Of a stretch of DNA of 64,000 nt, positions 32,197 to 47,900 are shown piece after piece. Made by a program: the position numbers and the translations under genes. Origin of the DNA: Tigriopus japonicus (lineage: Eukaryota; Arthropoda; Copepoda; Harpacticoida; Harpacticidae). The stretch lies in NCBI GenBank assembly GCA_010645155.1, contig CM021320.1:4002805-4066804 (forward strand), read 5' to 3'. The notes under the pieces are model-generated. The model did no database searches. It worked only from the letters and a program-made list of their open reading frames with translations, and was not told the origin of the DNA. Every line of letters begins with the position of its first letter. Within the stretch, counting starts at the first letter, position 1.

Positions 32197-35100
32197 CTGA
32201 AGAATGTGTCTGACCATGGTACATGAGTTGCCTACGAATATATAGTGTACTCGGAGGTTTGATGTAACTATTGAGTGATTGAGATAATGTACTGATCACT
32301 TTTGTGTGAGATGCTCGTGTAATGGTCTTTCACCCCCGTACTTCCCCGATCTCCATCTCCTCCATCGTTAAATTGTAAGAGCCCTTGTTGTCGGCAGGAT
32401 GGGATTAGAAAGTGCTAATTTCAACCCTTTTCCATCATGTCGGATCAATTTCTTCTCTCAGCTACCCTTCTGCGGAAAAAAGAACCATTTGGCAAGCTAG
32501 TCAATCCACCCGTCGTCTATTGGCAAAGCGAATGAGGAGGCTCAACCGACTTCATCACGGTTGTCGTCCCTTACAAGATTAACCTCTTTCACCTTTGTGC
32601 TATTTTTGCACCCCTCGAGATGATGCACCCTCCTTCCCCTAAAGAAACCACTCACGGAGTGTCTCTATAATTGTCACCGCACAATTTGGGTCGAGTTGTT
32701 TTTAGGTCATGACTAGCAAAAAGCCAATCTTCATGGCAGGTAAACGAGATAAATAGCTGAGCTTTTTTTCACCGCAAAATCTAACACAAGGGGTGGAAAC
32801 AACCCATGCTTGCGTATGGAATGGAGGTAAGCGTTTTGGGGGAAGGAAGAGTGGTCGTATGCGACTGGTAAATGAGCAGGCGTGATTTTGCACAATTTTA
32901 ACTTTCTTTGTCAAGCATCAACTCACTCTCGAGCTCGAGACTGTGGCGACTACCAATCGAGCCCAACCAAATGGACTGCTTACTCATCGGCATAATTCGC
33001 TGATATTGGGTTCGAAACATGGCGATTTCACTCACATGTCTGGTGAGATGATCAACTTTCAAATTTGCAATACCCATGCTGTGATGCTATACTAGAAAGT
33101 GGGTGCTCAACTAATGACAGAACCATCAAGGTAAGCAGTCCATGAAAGTGAGGAGGGTATTCAAGGAACCAAGTGTGGGGTGCTTATTTTTTGCACCATG
33201 AATAGAATTTCTAAGGTAATTGTGACTCTGACTCAAAAAAGGGGAGAGGCATTTTCAGCCGAAATAATCTTCCAAGTGAATACTCATTCTCCTGTAATTA
33301 GGGCTGCCGTTAGTGGGCATTTACGGTTTGTTCCGGTGAGTACATTCGATTGTAAACGAGAGAGAGAAAGAGAACTTGAGGAGGTGTCCTTGGTAGGGGG
33401 CATAAAAACTAACCCTCTCAGACCCAATGGATGATTAGTTCAGCTTTTTCGATTTTTTTTGTTACGTCTGATAGTGATACTCTTATCGTTTCCTTAAAGG
33501 GATTTTTCTCTCCTGATCTTGACTGAAAGAGAGTCGTGATAGAGATCATCTTCATCTCGGGCGAACTCACGGCTCCGCCAAATGTGCTTTATAACCAAGA
33601 TGATGCATTATTCAGTGGTAGCGGTAGTGATAGTTGTATGTAGTACTAAGAAAGAAGACTTCTCTGGATCCTTTCTTGATACACCACATCCTCAATCAAA
33701 AGCTGGTTCTTTCCTCTGGGGTGAAGAGGGATACAAGAACGTATTAGTTGTTCAAGAGCTCAGAACTCGTTAACTTGAAATCTTGTTTCTAAACCATTGA
33801 ATCAAGAATACTAGGAGAGCTACAGACTCCTATTATTGCCTTCCGTGGAGCGTCAAATTTAAAATACGGGGAAGGATTTCTCTTGTCGACTTCCTGTAAT
33901 GTATATCGCTTAATGAGACTAGGTTCACGTCAGACCAGGTACCCTTTATAGCGTTCACAAGGCACTAGTTGTTTGTTTGTTGAATGCCCCTAAAGGTGAT
34001 GCAAGGTGTTCGGCATGATCAATATTTCGCCATGGTAAACTTTTCGTCATGGGTGTCCCACCTGGAGATGGCTTAGGATCGAAATTGGAGAATTCTCAAC
34101 GCGGATATGAGGCCTGATTTTCTAGTGTTGACTGTAAAAAAGATCCTCAAAGGAAGGAGAAGGCGATAACTCCTCGGTGGACTCGTCACAGGCTGATTTC
34201 AATCCGTGGAGAAGGGAACAAACAACGGCCAACACACTCACAAACGCACATACACACCTACCCTATCTACGTACTGAACCATCAAGATCTTGGGATCTCT
34301 CCCTCTTGAACAACGTTGAGAAAAGTAAAAGTGTGCGATACTGAATGCGTGCATGGAAAAGTGGCTGCTTTTTGTGAGTGCGATTCCTTTGCTAGCTAGC
34401 ATAGAAAATTCGAGTGGTGTGGTTGATGGACTAGTAAGGAGTAAACCGCCACCGTCCGTGTGGTTTAACAAGTGTACGATCATGTCACTTTGAGAAAAGA
34501 TAGAATGGCCTTAAAAGGACACTCCATTATTTCACCGCCAATCACGACTCAATATGGCGGAGTTTAGAGCCAATAAACTCCCATTTCGTCTTCTTAAGTA
34601 GAGGCCAATGAGGCGAGATGAACACCAGTTGGTCCTGTCTTTCTGAGAAGACAACCACGTGGAGATGGATTTTCACAGTGTAAAAGGATCCGTCTAAGAA
34701 GGAATTCCTTCGCGAGTAATAAAGTGAGAGTACGAATCTTCTTCGTCTTCGTCTTCATTCTTTGTTGCCGTCATGAGTCTCGAGTGAGCGTCATGAATCA
34801 GGTCATGATGACTTTTTAAGGCGTCTCATTTGTTAAGAGCGTACTTGGCGTGTAATTTTCATCCGAAAACAAGATGACAGTTCCATCACGCTCATTTGAA
34901 AGAACCCCACAATGGATAGATAATCTAGGGGCTTCACCAATCAACAATGTGAAGCGGACGTATGAAAAATTCGGGTCCACTGGGCATATTATTGTACTTT
35001 TGAAACTTACGAGAGAATCGGTTTCTGACCAATTATGACAATTTGATGGTTGTAAGGTGACTTTCAGCCCACGACGATAAATCAAGCCAATTCATCTTGA

Positions 35101-38100
35101 CTGATTTCTATTTTTGCCAAGGTCCCATCTTTTCTGCAGATTCACACACACTGGCATACTTTGCAGAGTAAACCAGCTCTCATAGCGATGATGATAGTTC
35201 TCTTTGTTGATCTGTTTATCCTCTCAGAGAGCCAGTGATGCCGAATATCGGCAAATTCTGATGGTACGAGTCACTTCTTTCCAGCTCTTTTGACACAATT
35301 GAATAAAAACATGTTCCGAAATGGGAAGCCTGGTGGAGTGAAGATTGGCATTTGCATGTTGCTCATGAATATGTAAATCTTTATTTTCATTCCTTTGTGT
35401 GGATGCATGGCCCGTGAAATGGTTGCTTGGTTGGTTCCCTTTTCGCTAAGGAAAGTGTTTATCCGACCATTGCTCAGAGCCAGAATTGACAAGAATGATG
35501 GGCAAAATGGCATATTGAGACAGTAACCGCTGGCCTGGAAACTCATCCATCTTGATTGGGGGGTTAAATGGGGGGGGGCGAATCTATCCACTGGTTGCAA
35601 GATTAAGTCGCAACATACCAATCTTCGTAAAGTCGAAAAGAGGCCGAATCATTAATGATGACCAAATGGAAACGAATTCATCCCGGTTTCTTCGGACAAA
35701 GGCGATCGATCTAATTCAATACAGGGGGAAGACAGGAGACTCGATATTTAATGGAGTTCGCCAAAGCATGGGTTCTTTTTTCTTCCCCATCAGGTAATGG
35801 CAATGTGTCAGCTTGTGGAAACAATTTTGGAACTGTTCATTTCTTTGGTGGTAATCACTGTTCAGATCGGAAACCATTTCCAAAGACTGACATCCAACAT
35901 TGGCTCGTTTCATTCTATTGATGATGTTGATCCAATAAGTTCTGCCGAGTCGTGTCTTGACTCGTCATGAGAACACAATTTATGATGGTTCTTTTAAGAA
36001 ACCCCGAGGCCGAGATTAAGAAACAATTAAAGGACCTAAGCTCCTTTCTAGGAGAAGGGGAATAAACGTCCATTGTTTGATGCTTTCCTTGATGGGATGT
36101 TTTTCTTCCACAAGCAAAGCTCAGCTTTGTCGTTTAGTGTTCAAAATAACTATAATTTACAAGCATTTTGTGGGACATAAATAATCTCGGATCCATACAG
36201 AGGAATGAGTGATCTCTGACCTGGGAGCCTTGCTCTACCGAGTTTCATAAACAGCAATGCAAGGAGAATCAGGCGAAGCGGAGAAACCTTTTTCTCCCAG
36301 ATTCGTTGCCTCTTTCCAATTGTTTCCCTCTTCATCATCCAGGGTCTGAAACTGAAAAGTCAGAAGCAACCAACCAACCAAGCGAGCAACAACAACGACA
36401 TGCCTAATTTTCCCACCAAGAATGCCCATCTTTCCAATGAAGAGAAAGAAGATGAGGATGGGAGAGAAGAACGATGGCGTAGTGAGGGAGACCATCACCC
36501 TCGTTCTTTCATGGGTTTGTCCGCCCAAGCTCACCTATTTACCAACAGCCCCACGATTGGCACAGTTTCCTCTCAAACACTTACTTTGGTTGGTGGTTGT
36601 TTGGCGTTTGCCCATGGAAGTGCTGTACGTAGATGGATAGACATACGAGTACTCTCTCTTTATGACAGTTCTTTCTCTACCGCGAATCCATAGAAGATGC
36701 GTATCCGATCGCTCTCCCACTTTCATGGCTCACTGTACGTATGGGGGGTTCTTTGGGCTTTGAAAATTGCTTACTTGTTATGTACTTCACGCACGTACGT
36801 TCTCTTGACGAACCCATAGACAATTAAGTAAGCTCTATCCTTTCAATTGAATAAACTGGAACCCAATATCGTGCCTACCCACCATAAGCTGTAGAGTAGG
36901 TTTCAAAAACCAGGAAATTGGAACAGAAATCGAGTAGATTCGGCAAATGGGTGGTGTACGCCGTGGGTTGGTCTTGAAACTCAAAGATTAGCTCCTTGAA
37001 TACGAGCTCGTCTTGGGATTGAACGTACGTAATTCTGCTTTTCAGGGCTGGCCTTCCAAGGTAGAATCAAGCAACCATCGAACCAACCAACCAGGCACTG
37101 AAGGAGATGCGAGTGTGAGGAGAGAGGTCGTAGAAACGTAAAACGTAGAATAGAGGAACGAGGGCCTGCTTGTTTGGTAGCTGGTTTCGTCCGTGGTTCT
37201 GATAGGCTTGTCGAGGCTTTTGCCTTGGGATTTTTGACGTTTCTCAGTCACGAGCTGGTAGTTGAAGTGCTGAGAGCCCAAGTAAGTGAATGAGTGTATT
37301 TCTTCAACGTACAGTCGATCTGTTTAGTACAATATGAGCCAAGCTCAGTCGTGATCCAATCAAAACATTTCAAGAAATCTAAACATCCCCTGCTGCACAT
37401 ATTTGTGTTTCCGAAGCCAAGTGAGAGGTCGGAATAAAAGGTGCCAGTGCTCCGCATGCGAACCAATAAGTGTGAATTCCCCAGTGCTTTCTGTGCCCTC
37501 GATTCAAAATTATTCCCCCAATGAGGAGAGGACGTAGTCGACGAAACGTCAAACCGCGTGATAAGGTAAGCCCTGACCTGGTCAATATAATTCTCAGAGA
37601 GGTTTTACCACTCAATGTCATTCTAAGAGAGAACGCTCGGCATGCAATCGAGATTTTTCCCGAGAACATTCCTTTTCTTATCTGAGTTTTGCAGAGCGCC
37701 AAGTTTTCCCATCAAGAATTGGGAGATTGAGCGAAGGACCCAAAACAAATTCGAATTCCTGCGAAGAATTCCAGAACTTTAACGACACAGAATGGATACT
37801 TCCCACTCTAGAGCCCTTTGAGAGCTTCAACTCTCATTTCGGCACCATCTCCAAATGGACAGGGCAATTAGGAACACAAATCATGGCTCAAACATGAGAA
37901 ATAACGCGGGTTTTGAAATCGGTTGACACACCTCTTCTTCACGCGGTAAAACGCGGCGACGACGCCATTATGGTTCAAATTTCATTCAAGACAAAAAGAA
38001 CGCATTGGATACCCTCCCCCCAAATCATGATGGATGCCTTTGGTACTCAGGAGTCAGAACTTTTGTTCGACACACTACTAGGTGCATGCAGCATAGGGCT

Positions 38101-38226
38101 CGCTGTCAAAAAACATGTTATCTTTTCAATCTGGATGAACGATGAACGAAGGAATCAAGACGACTTGCAATCCCATTGAACGCTTGGAGTTGCACTCAAA
38201 AATCACATAGTAGACATGCATATAAG

Positions 38227-38252
38227 TACATACATACATACATACATACATA
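38227..38252. repeat. (TACA)n microsatellite
   Basis: Six to seven uninterrupted TACA units. Confidence 0.95.
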
Positions 38253-38983
38253 TAGTACCCTGCACAGATCTACGCACATCACATTACATGGATATCTCCA
38301 GATGATAAAGCGCTACGCTTATTGTGCCTCTTCACTGACTGAATCGCATCTTTCATGGTTTTGGTTTGAGTATGTTTTCAGAGGGAGATATCAACAGATA
38401 TCGCTTCCCATATCCTTGCTCCCTCTATGTACCGTAGGTAATACATAGTACAGAGGAAGAGTCAGTGAAGCATCTCAGATTCGTCTTGGTACACCAATAT
38501 TCCAACAACACAAAGACAATTAAAAGCCAACAATATAGTGTTTGACAAAGGTGTGTTCTCAGGAAACATGAGCAACACTAGCATTGCCATTGGTGAGTCT
38601 AACATTGGTTGGAATGAAGACGAATATTTTTGCCTGCCAGAATCGGATGTTTTGTGTGCCAAGAAGTAGCAAAGAAGAGAGTGAGCGAGTGACAAGACGA
38701 ACGAATGGAATATCTGTCTTCATTGGTTTTGAGGCTAGCCAACCTCGTCTTGCACTTTTGACAATTGTCTGCTAAAGCAGAAGATTTTCTCTTGACAAAA
38801 ACCACAGAATGCCAATCATGGAAGATGGGAATAACTGGACTGGAGGAGCTTCATTTTGCAATCAAGACAACACACTCGAGTAATAAAACACCAATTGAAA
38901 GTACAGTTCAAATCAAGACCAACCGGAAGAGGTTCTGTACTTCCATCAAAAGAAGTTTGAATAGTAAAATGATGTGTTTGAAT

Positions 38984-38998
38984 CATCATCATCATCTT
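38984..38998. repeat. (ATC)n microsatellite
   Basis: About five ATC units. Confidence 0.85.
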
Positions 38999-41900
38999 CT
39001 TCATTTCACCGTTCTAAAGTGAGTGGAAGGGGAGGAGTGTCGTTTTCTTTTCGGAGTCTCCACCTTTTCTTTGTGAATTCTATGCTGAATGCCTCTAATA
39101 CTGCGTTGAAGGAGATTTTACTTTGGGCGGAACAAATTTGTTGCTGTTCTCCACATCGTCAAAGAAGCCGGGTCAAACCTTCAGGGTGACGTACACAGCA
39201 CGTTTCTTTTTCTTAGAGGTGCTCAAATAGATGCCTGACAAATGATAAATACTGGGCGGACATCATGAAACTGCCAATATGAATCCTTGTCAATATGAAT
39301 CGTCGTTTCGACCGATCTTTCGCATCAGGCAAAAAGCAAAAGGAGAAGCACCGTGATGCCAACGTGGACACATGTTGGCATACCTCTTTTCCTGACAATT
39401 AACGCCAACCAAACCTAAAGATTTGTTTGGAGTGGTTGTGCTCAAGCTTGTCCAACATTGTCATAATGATAAACAGTGGTGGGGCTGTCAAGAATGAAAC
39501 AAGTTTTGGAATGAGTTTTTTTAGTTCCAACCCCACACTTCTTCAGGTTTGGCCACAAAGGGACACACAAATTTAGCCGTAGGTGGGATTCAAGGATCGC
39601 CAATCTCGTTTCGTCCAAGTGGAGCTCTTAGCTAATTACAAAATATGTGGTAAATGAAATTTTGAAACAGGGACTGATTCACTACGACGACTACGAAAGG
39701 AGAATGAAGTACTAGAGAAATACCAAAGTTCCAAGATTTGTCATCAATGTCAGAAAGAAAGTCCTTGACCCGAACTATTATGTCGCGATTCCAAGTCTTG
39801 GAATACAGTTTGGTAATGGTGGGAAAATAAGTCTCAAAATTCTCTCTTTCTCCCATTGAACTGGACACTGAATTCACTTTCTCCAAAAGTATTGCACCAA
39901 CTGGATCCCCTGCTACTATTAACAACTACGTATTTCTACTTCTACTTCGATTAAAGTCCCATGCAAATCTAGCAATTCCTAGTTTTCACTTCCTTCTGAG
40001 ATGGTCACGGGTTCTCCAATCTGAACGCCCTTTTCACGAATTTCCGCAATTATTTCCAAATTCCCCACCATTTACACTTGTTCTCGTTCCTTTTAAATGG
40101 CCATTGAGGGTCTGAAAATAGGCTTTTCCGTCACGAAACCTGAAAATCCTCCATGGGCCGGGTTGACACATTAAAAAGCAATCGGGTCTGGCCAAATTTT
40201 AGACATTGTCATGGAAATGAAACCACAAAAAGATCTGCCTTTGTGAGTGGCAATTCATTCACTTGCACACACCATTGCCATCATCATGGCGAGCTCAACC
40301 TCAATAAGTAATTTATGCAAATTCTCTTCAAGTTTAACAATCAAGTTAATGGGAAGTTTGCTTCCGCGCTTCCTTAGGATATCCTTTTGAGTGGAATATG
40401 TTTTGAATTGAAGAGAAGCCGTTTTGAACACCTTTATGCAATTGGCCAAGAAGCTTATGCCCATTGAGATGTAAAGTAAATGCAAATATTACTGAACATC
40501 TCGAGTCTTTCATTAATTTTGGAGGAAGAAAACTAACAAGCCCGTGCTCAAACTTAAAGCATCACAGGTAGATAGTAATTGTCCATGTTGCTTCCTCGAC
40601 CCTTCGAACTTCGACGAGAAGTCAATTAAAGTCTCAAGAAAAATTGCCCAGCTTTTATTTCTTAGCAGGGAAAAATCTGGCTCATTTTCCCAGAAATTGG
40701 CCATCAGAAGCAAAACTCCCCTTGAAGAAAGTTGACGAATGATCCTTTATTACTTGTTGGCTACTATGAAATTGCCAACACTGTCACAAATTTAACTCTA
40801 GGCTGAGGCAAAGACCAACCAAAGTCAAGGCCTTGATCAAATCTAGACTTACTCAACTCGCATATCCGTACAAATATGTACATCTATTACCACCGATACA
40901 GGGGTCAAAACCATTTTAGTACATTTGAAGCTTGTCAAGAATTCCGTCAGTGTCAGATAATGGCAACCTTCTAACTATCTGATCTCCAGTCAATGCTGAG
41001 TGCTCACTCTCCATTGCATTGTCTTTACGTTTGTCTCAACTCGAGTATCGCGTAATTGCCGTGTTCTTGGATTGCTTACAATCGTTTCGGATTTGTCCTA
41101 GTTTCTCGTGGATTGCCACCACTTGGACTGATGTGATGGATCAGTCTAGTTGGTGGAATCCATTGGAACTTGTGGCATGTACGTAGAAACAGTCGTGAAG
41201 GACTCTCATAGTTTCTTCAGAACTGTATGATGTATCCATGCATTCGACGAGTTCGAACTAATGTACAGGAAGAAATAATGGGGATGTCATGGTGTTTTTC
41301 GGGAGCATCTTTTACACAAAAGTTCCGTCAATTTTGAACGAGTACATGAGACCGCCCACAGATCGCCTATGAAAGTTGTCGATAGATAGAATGGAAGAGT
41401 CCTTTTAGGAGTGTATTAGAGAAGAAAGTGCTCGTCTAGACGTCTAAAATCCATAACAAGTTTATGATCAAAGAGATGAAGTTCGTCTAATCATGGGAGT
41501 CTCTCAAGTTTCAATGTTTCTCTCTGTCAGGAAATAGTACAGTACCTAGTAGTGATTACGGGTTTCCCCTGACAAATCACTGTTTGTGTCCCACTTTACA
41601 CACTCATGTTTTGGTACCACTCGCATGTCGGAGGGAACATGAGCAAGCAATTTTTGCTACATGAACCAACTGATATATTTTTTTGAGTTCATTTCCTTGC
41701 GGGTATCTCAGTTGTTTTGCAACTTTGATACTAGTGTGTTGGACAAGGAAAAGCTAAAATCATCTTGATGCAATGATCTTGGCAAATCATTGGCACAATT
41801 TCTTTCAGTGTTCCTGCAAACGGAGGTAAGAGCGAAATTGCTCTGCTATGTATCTGTCTCCTATTCGAAGCCAATTTCGCTTATCACAACTTTTTGAGCT

Positions 41901-44900
41901 TCTTCATTCAAGTATGACCTTCTGTGACCTCAGCCTTCCTGCCTACATACTACATTCTGTACAAGAAGCAGCAGGTCGCGTTTCTTGCTTGTCTCATACC
42001 GTTTCTCCAACTATTCATGGACTGCTCAATATTCAAGGATGAGTCTTGTTACAAGATCCTTCCTCTCAAATTGACATTCCCTTTCGCATTCCGTAATGAA
42101 CCTGAACAAGATTAAACTTGAGTGCTGTATGAGAAACCCCTTGAAAACATGAACTATGAAGTAATCTTTTTTTTGGAACCAAGTCTGTTCTTGACCTTTC
42201 GGGAATTTTATGTTCAAGATCAAAAGCGTTCTGAAAAATTCTCATATAACCTATTGTAAAATAAAGTTATTGTTGAGAAGTCCATGCCCTCTTTACTCTT
42301 AGAGGCATACAAGCTATTTGCAGGATAAGGTTATAAATATAACACCCAGCAAAAAAAAGTGAGACCCCTTTGTCGCGTAGATAACTTGTCTGTGTGAAAA
42401 AGAATGGCGAAGACAGGAACGTGTACTTGCTCAAATGTTCCTAAAACACGTCCTTACATTGCAATTCTTTACTACCTCTGAGTTTTATAACATGTTCGAA
42501 ATTGGAGTTCGTCTCATAGTTCTATGACTGGCCCAATTATAAGCGAACATTGTAGGTCATACTTCTTGGAGCGTCCAATAAACAAGGAAGTTCATATCTG
42601 CTAACCATAGGGTGTATGTACGTATGCTTGAATGTTGGCTACTGGGGGACAATCAGTTGTAATCATATGTGGATGCCTTAGGGTGAAGAAGTCCCGTTAG
42701 CAATTAACACCCCAAACAAAAGGTATCATTATTAAACTGCCTGAAATGCGCTTGCAGGTGTTTTTGCTTCTTTTCCAACAAATTCAGCCTTTCTGAGGGC
42801 CTCGCCAAATCTACTGCAGAGTAATTGGACTCACTAACATGAATGTGAAAACCACACCGAAAATTTCAAGGTGCTAATTTGATAGAGTCTGGGAGGGAAT
42901 CCAAAGCAGGCTTGAAGTCAAACTTCTGAAGATGGTCATGTTCACTAAACACGATGGTCGATTGGCCACTTAAGTAAATACTTCATGGGATTTCAAATTG
43001 TTGATACGGCAAAAAGTTAACAAGAAACTAACAAACTAAATAGGTTTCCATTTACCCTTGTTTATTCATGGATGAAGGTTAACTTTAATTAGTAAATCTA
43101 GAGGTTAATTTCAGTGTTATCCTCAAAGATCAAGCACTTAGCTAATCTAAAAGATAAGTCCGACACACATACGTTGTACCCAGCTTCAACAAGGAACAGG
43201 GTGTGAACTCACTTGTTCAACCCAAGTTCACCTTCTCAGTAATGAGGTGAAGTGTGAAGCCATTTCGCCACTTACTCTAAGGGCGTTCCATTAATCATCT
43301 TTGAAGGATTGCGCCCAAAATTAAACAAGCCAATGGGAGGTATGGTCGGATCGTTGACTTTTAACGATACATTACTGCTTCACTCTTTAATGATCAATAA
43401 ATTGATAGAAGTGATTCTACCCCGCTACATGTTTTATAACAAAATACTTGATTTATTCGATTGAGAAGCAGTGACGCATAAAAGTCGCACCAATCGATGG
43501 AATTAGACGGGAACGAAAGTTCTCTTTCTTCTTTTCAGTGCAATAAAGTTGCGGCGTTTACTTCTTGGTAACTCATAAATTTAATCTAAAGGTTGAGGGG
43601 ATTTTCCACAGCTGACATTAGAAGCAGTGTTCGAGTCCGATTAGCCAGACTCTGCTAAATCATAACGACAAGGGAGCGATTCCAGCGATGTGAGGCCAAC
43701 AAAAATGGGAGTAAATTGCTTCTTCGTCCTTGCGTCCTCATTAAATCTCCTCAAAAAGTTCATTAGTGTACCATCCGTGAACACACATGTTTCACTTTGG
43801 ACTCCTGAATTGAGTTCTCTGTGGTCGGAAGAAATCCTCTGGAATGATAGAAAAAGGGCTCGAAAGAGCAATCATCTCTGTAGAATGGTGTACGTCAGAA
43901 TGATGAGGCAATCCATAATATTGTGCTAGTTGTTGACACAAGTGTTGGTTGGCAGGCCTACTCATTCCTCAAAAGACTTTAATGTGTATTTTGCCTTTGG
44001 GCCAACCCATTGCTTTGAATGGACAAAAATTGCAAAATTGCATTTGCATTCAACTGACACCGATCACCGATACTAACGATGTTTTCCACCTTAAGTTGAA
44101 TCAAGTCATTGAGCATGATTTGCAAATATGTCCTCCCAAGGACCTCAGCTTTAAGCCAACCTTGGCTATCACTCATAAAATTCCAATCCCGTGAAGGACA
44201 ACCAACTCTTTGGCACATTTTTGCGACTTTGACTCTGCCGGCCAACTGTCAATGAGTCGAACTGCAAAATGAGCTCTAACATATTGGCAATTACTGAACG
44301 AAAATGGCTTCATTCGGACGATGAGGCGAGGCTTTGCGACTCATTGCTTCCCGTTCACAAATGAATTACTTTTGGGAACACACCTTTTGCCCAAAGTATC
44401 TGCAAGCATTAGAAAGACACTCATCATGGTTTCATTTTAAACGAGTTCCTCGAGGAACTACTTTTTTCACGAAAGCTGTTCAATTAGTACTTGTAAAATA
44501 TACTCGTCAAATTGTTGACGTGGAAAGAATGCTTAGTTGTCCGAGTTCATGTCATTTTTAGTCCAAGTTTTTGGGTGGGTCCAATTAAATCTGTTCAATT
44601 TATGGTACTTTCAAAGGACGTGAAAACTCTCCTGTTTCATGCCAAGCTCGCTAGAGGTTGCTTTTCCAGCATCTTATCTCCTTCAAACAACAAAAACCAA
44701 TCCCAAAATGAGTGGGGAGACTCCCTGCCCGTTTGCCAGGAAACCCGTGTGCCCCAGTTTATTTTCTAAACATCCACAATGACTTGTTGTTCAACGAGAA
44801 TGATGATTAAATGCCATCCAACAATGTCCCCTCATAACTGATGGGCTGGCTCTGCGATTGAATCCCTTGGAAATGAGGGGAGTGTCAGTCGAGTGGAGAT

Positions 44901-47900
44901 TAAAATAATGTGAGGGGGCCGGCTTAAGCGATCTTATTGCCATTGGAGTATCCGTTATTGATGAGAGAGAGAAAGGTATCAATTTCAAGATGTTATCTGC
45001 GAATATTAATTACCTTCTGTCACAAGTATTCAATTTCCCCTGGCTTCAATTCGATATGCACACACCATGAACTTGTGTAGTGAACGCACGGCTTCACTTT
45101 TCCCCGAACAGTGGGATGTTTACTCGCTATGAAGACCAATAAGAAACATGATTTGAAAACGAAAATGATGACGATGATGTTGGTGATATGAGCACTTTTG
45201 TTCAAATTGGAAGGCCCTTTTTTGTCGGTCGTTCAAGTTCCCTGGACTTCTTCAAAGAATTAGTTCCGTCAATAGTCCACAGAACACACAACAACGTCAA
45301 GGTTCAACTCTGGAGGCTAGGTCCAAAACCATCTAGCCGCCACCTAGGCGTCTATTCAATTTGAATGGGTTGTCTGACTTCTTGAGAAGACTTCTTTCTT
45401 ATTCGTGAGACATTCCTTGTTCATAAAGAAATCCATCCATGCGTCGTCCACTTCTGTACGCAGACAGTGCACGACTGTGGTTGAAGTTGTTGTTCAGCTT
45501 CGTTCCCGGTGGTTTGGACGCATCTTCCAAATGATTACGAATAGAAATTTCGAGAGCACTCTCATCATCATTCTCCAAAGTGGACTGAATATCTCTTGGC
45601 AGGTAAGGTATTTGTTTGTTCCGACGGAGAAAAGTCTTTGCTTAGTTGGCATGATACAGCGATAAAATTGATTTGCTTCAAGCAACGAGATAAAAGATTG
45701 CTATTGGAAATGCCAATGAAGACACGACATGAACAATGAAATTAAGAAAATCTTTCTCGTCGCCTTTGAACCCTTTCTCTTTGGAATAAGTGCTGCTCGA
45801 TCTTCGTCGAACCAGCGATTCATATTTGAAATATCGGAACTACGTGTTGCAAAATCTTGAGCCCTCCCATCTATGTAGACATGTCTCGAACTTTGAGTCT
45901 GGTTAGCTTCATCCAAGAACATTGGGGTGTGCAAAATATTGTACGAGTATGAGCTGTAGCACATGCAGTACATACCTCGTTCGACCTGTGTAATCTGAGA
46001 ATTGCCCATCTCGCTGAAAAGGTTCTTCAAAATGCTGGCACCGATCTATTATATGGAAGTCGGTTAGAGCGATGAGTTCGAAAATATTTGGAGACTTCTC
46101 ACTCACTTTGGAGATTTGGGAATGCAGTCCATCCCCACATTTCTCCGATTTCGGTGTGGGATTGAATTTTTTACCGCCACAAAAGCGCCATGAATGTGTT
46201 ATTAGACTGTGCAGAGGGCACGCACGAATCAATTTCATAATTCAATTGAGTCTTGACGGGCTGCCTGGAGGCTTCGAGTCAGATCTCCCCCTCAATTCCT
46301 AATATCATGAAGACCATTTTGGCAGGATTGACCTCAGGCTTTGAGCGTGGCGAGTGAGAGAAAAAACGCGATCATGCAATGGAGGTCGTCGTAAAAGGAA
46401 GAAATATGAGAAAACCAAATCAAAGACAGATGTTCCAAGTGATCGTCAACATTCATCCAAACTGGTCGAAGACTCGATTGTCTTCCGAAATTTGAAATTC
46501 TTTTTGTCCTCACTTCTCCGTTGGACTTCCAAGTCTTCCCTCTCTCTCTCGGGATTGCGACTTCTTTTTGCTTTGTCACTCTTCGTCACGCTTTGGAGTG
46601 AACTGGTTTTGGAGCCGTGGCAGCGGATTCAAGAGGCTCGAGGATGATTGCCGCCATATGGTGAAAGGTTACAGGAGAACTTTTACATTTGAAATGTCCT
46701 ACGAGAGTGGGTGTGCCACTCTTCAGTCAACAACCAGGTGCTAACAAGTTGCATTAGGTCTAAAGAAGCCTTGTTTACGAGAGTCTCAACTTTGGAGATT
46801 CAGTATTCTGACTGACCTTTTTGTATCTTGATTGAGAAACAAGATGTGACTGGTCGAGCAAATCTTGTAATCGATTGGTTCAGAGACAAAAGAAACCTTG
46901 CAAAGAATGGCGTGAAAAATCGGTTGTTCGATAACAAGACCAAAGAGTTGGTTAGGTACCAACCTGCTGAGAACTGCCAGCGAATTGTGCCGCAAAACAA
47001 AAGATGGTGGTGATCCTTTAATTGGGACTATAAAACCTGGGCTTAGATTGTAAAGACGTTCAAGCTGTATGTTTGCTATACTACGTAGTTGGCTGATTGG
47101 TTGGCGGGAATGAGGGAAGAAAAGGTGGCTCTTTAGATCTGGTCCTCCGCCCACGTTTTCTTGGTCGAGTTCTTGTTCGAAGTCCAAGTCAGGAGCAGAA
47201 AAGAAACAACCATCTCCATTCAATGGCGTTTGGACATGCAAGTGGCTCAGAGGGCTAGATGAAGAGAACCAGAAAAAAATTATATTAGAGAGCAAATCTT
47301 TGTATGTCAAGCATCATTTGGCATTGACTACCAAACAAACCCAGATAAGAAATTAGAAACTAATGAAACTTGTTTCAAGGAGTGCTTCACAAAATTGGTG
47401 TACTAAGAGTTCCGGTTGTAAAATGGTAGCGTGTACCCTCAACGATGAACTTGGCGAAGGATTATGGGCGAATGATAACCGGAAACCTTCGATGGAAGCC
47501 AGAAAGGCACACTTTACATCGAACAAGAACTGTAAAAAGTAGACAACTGAACAATAACACCAAAGGGTGGGGATGCCTCGTTTTGCCAAGTATTGAATTC
47601 TTCGCACACAGGCCCACTCGCCAAGTTTGACTTTTGTTGATCGTAAAATCCTCTCTCATCGGATGCCCTCCATGTGCTAAAATATGAACAGATCGAGGAG
47701 CGGGTTTATTATCGATAAAATTAGATTACTGCCACTCATGCCAGGTTAGGTAAGCATTATTGGGTTGTTTCCACCTCAGATTCATGAATGCTAAATGACT
47801 TGCTAACTAGATGTACGTAGATTGTTAGACGTAGAGTCTCGTCCTTGAGTTAGACATCGCCAACCTCTTCATTCCCGGTGAATAAGCAAAGTCGTTCGAT

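Noticed and set aside
31757..32299. Open frames spanning the second N gap
   Set aside because: Artefacts of the gap and the duplicated 117-bp flank.
46786..47310. 174-codon open frame on the minus strand
   Set aside because: No motif and no splice context. Overlapping frames on both strands are also open, so it is probably chance in moderate-GC sequence.
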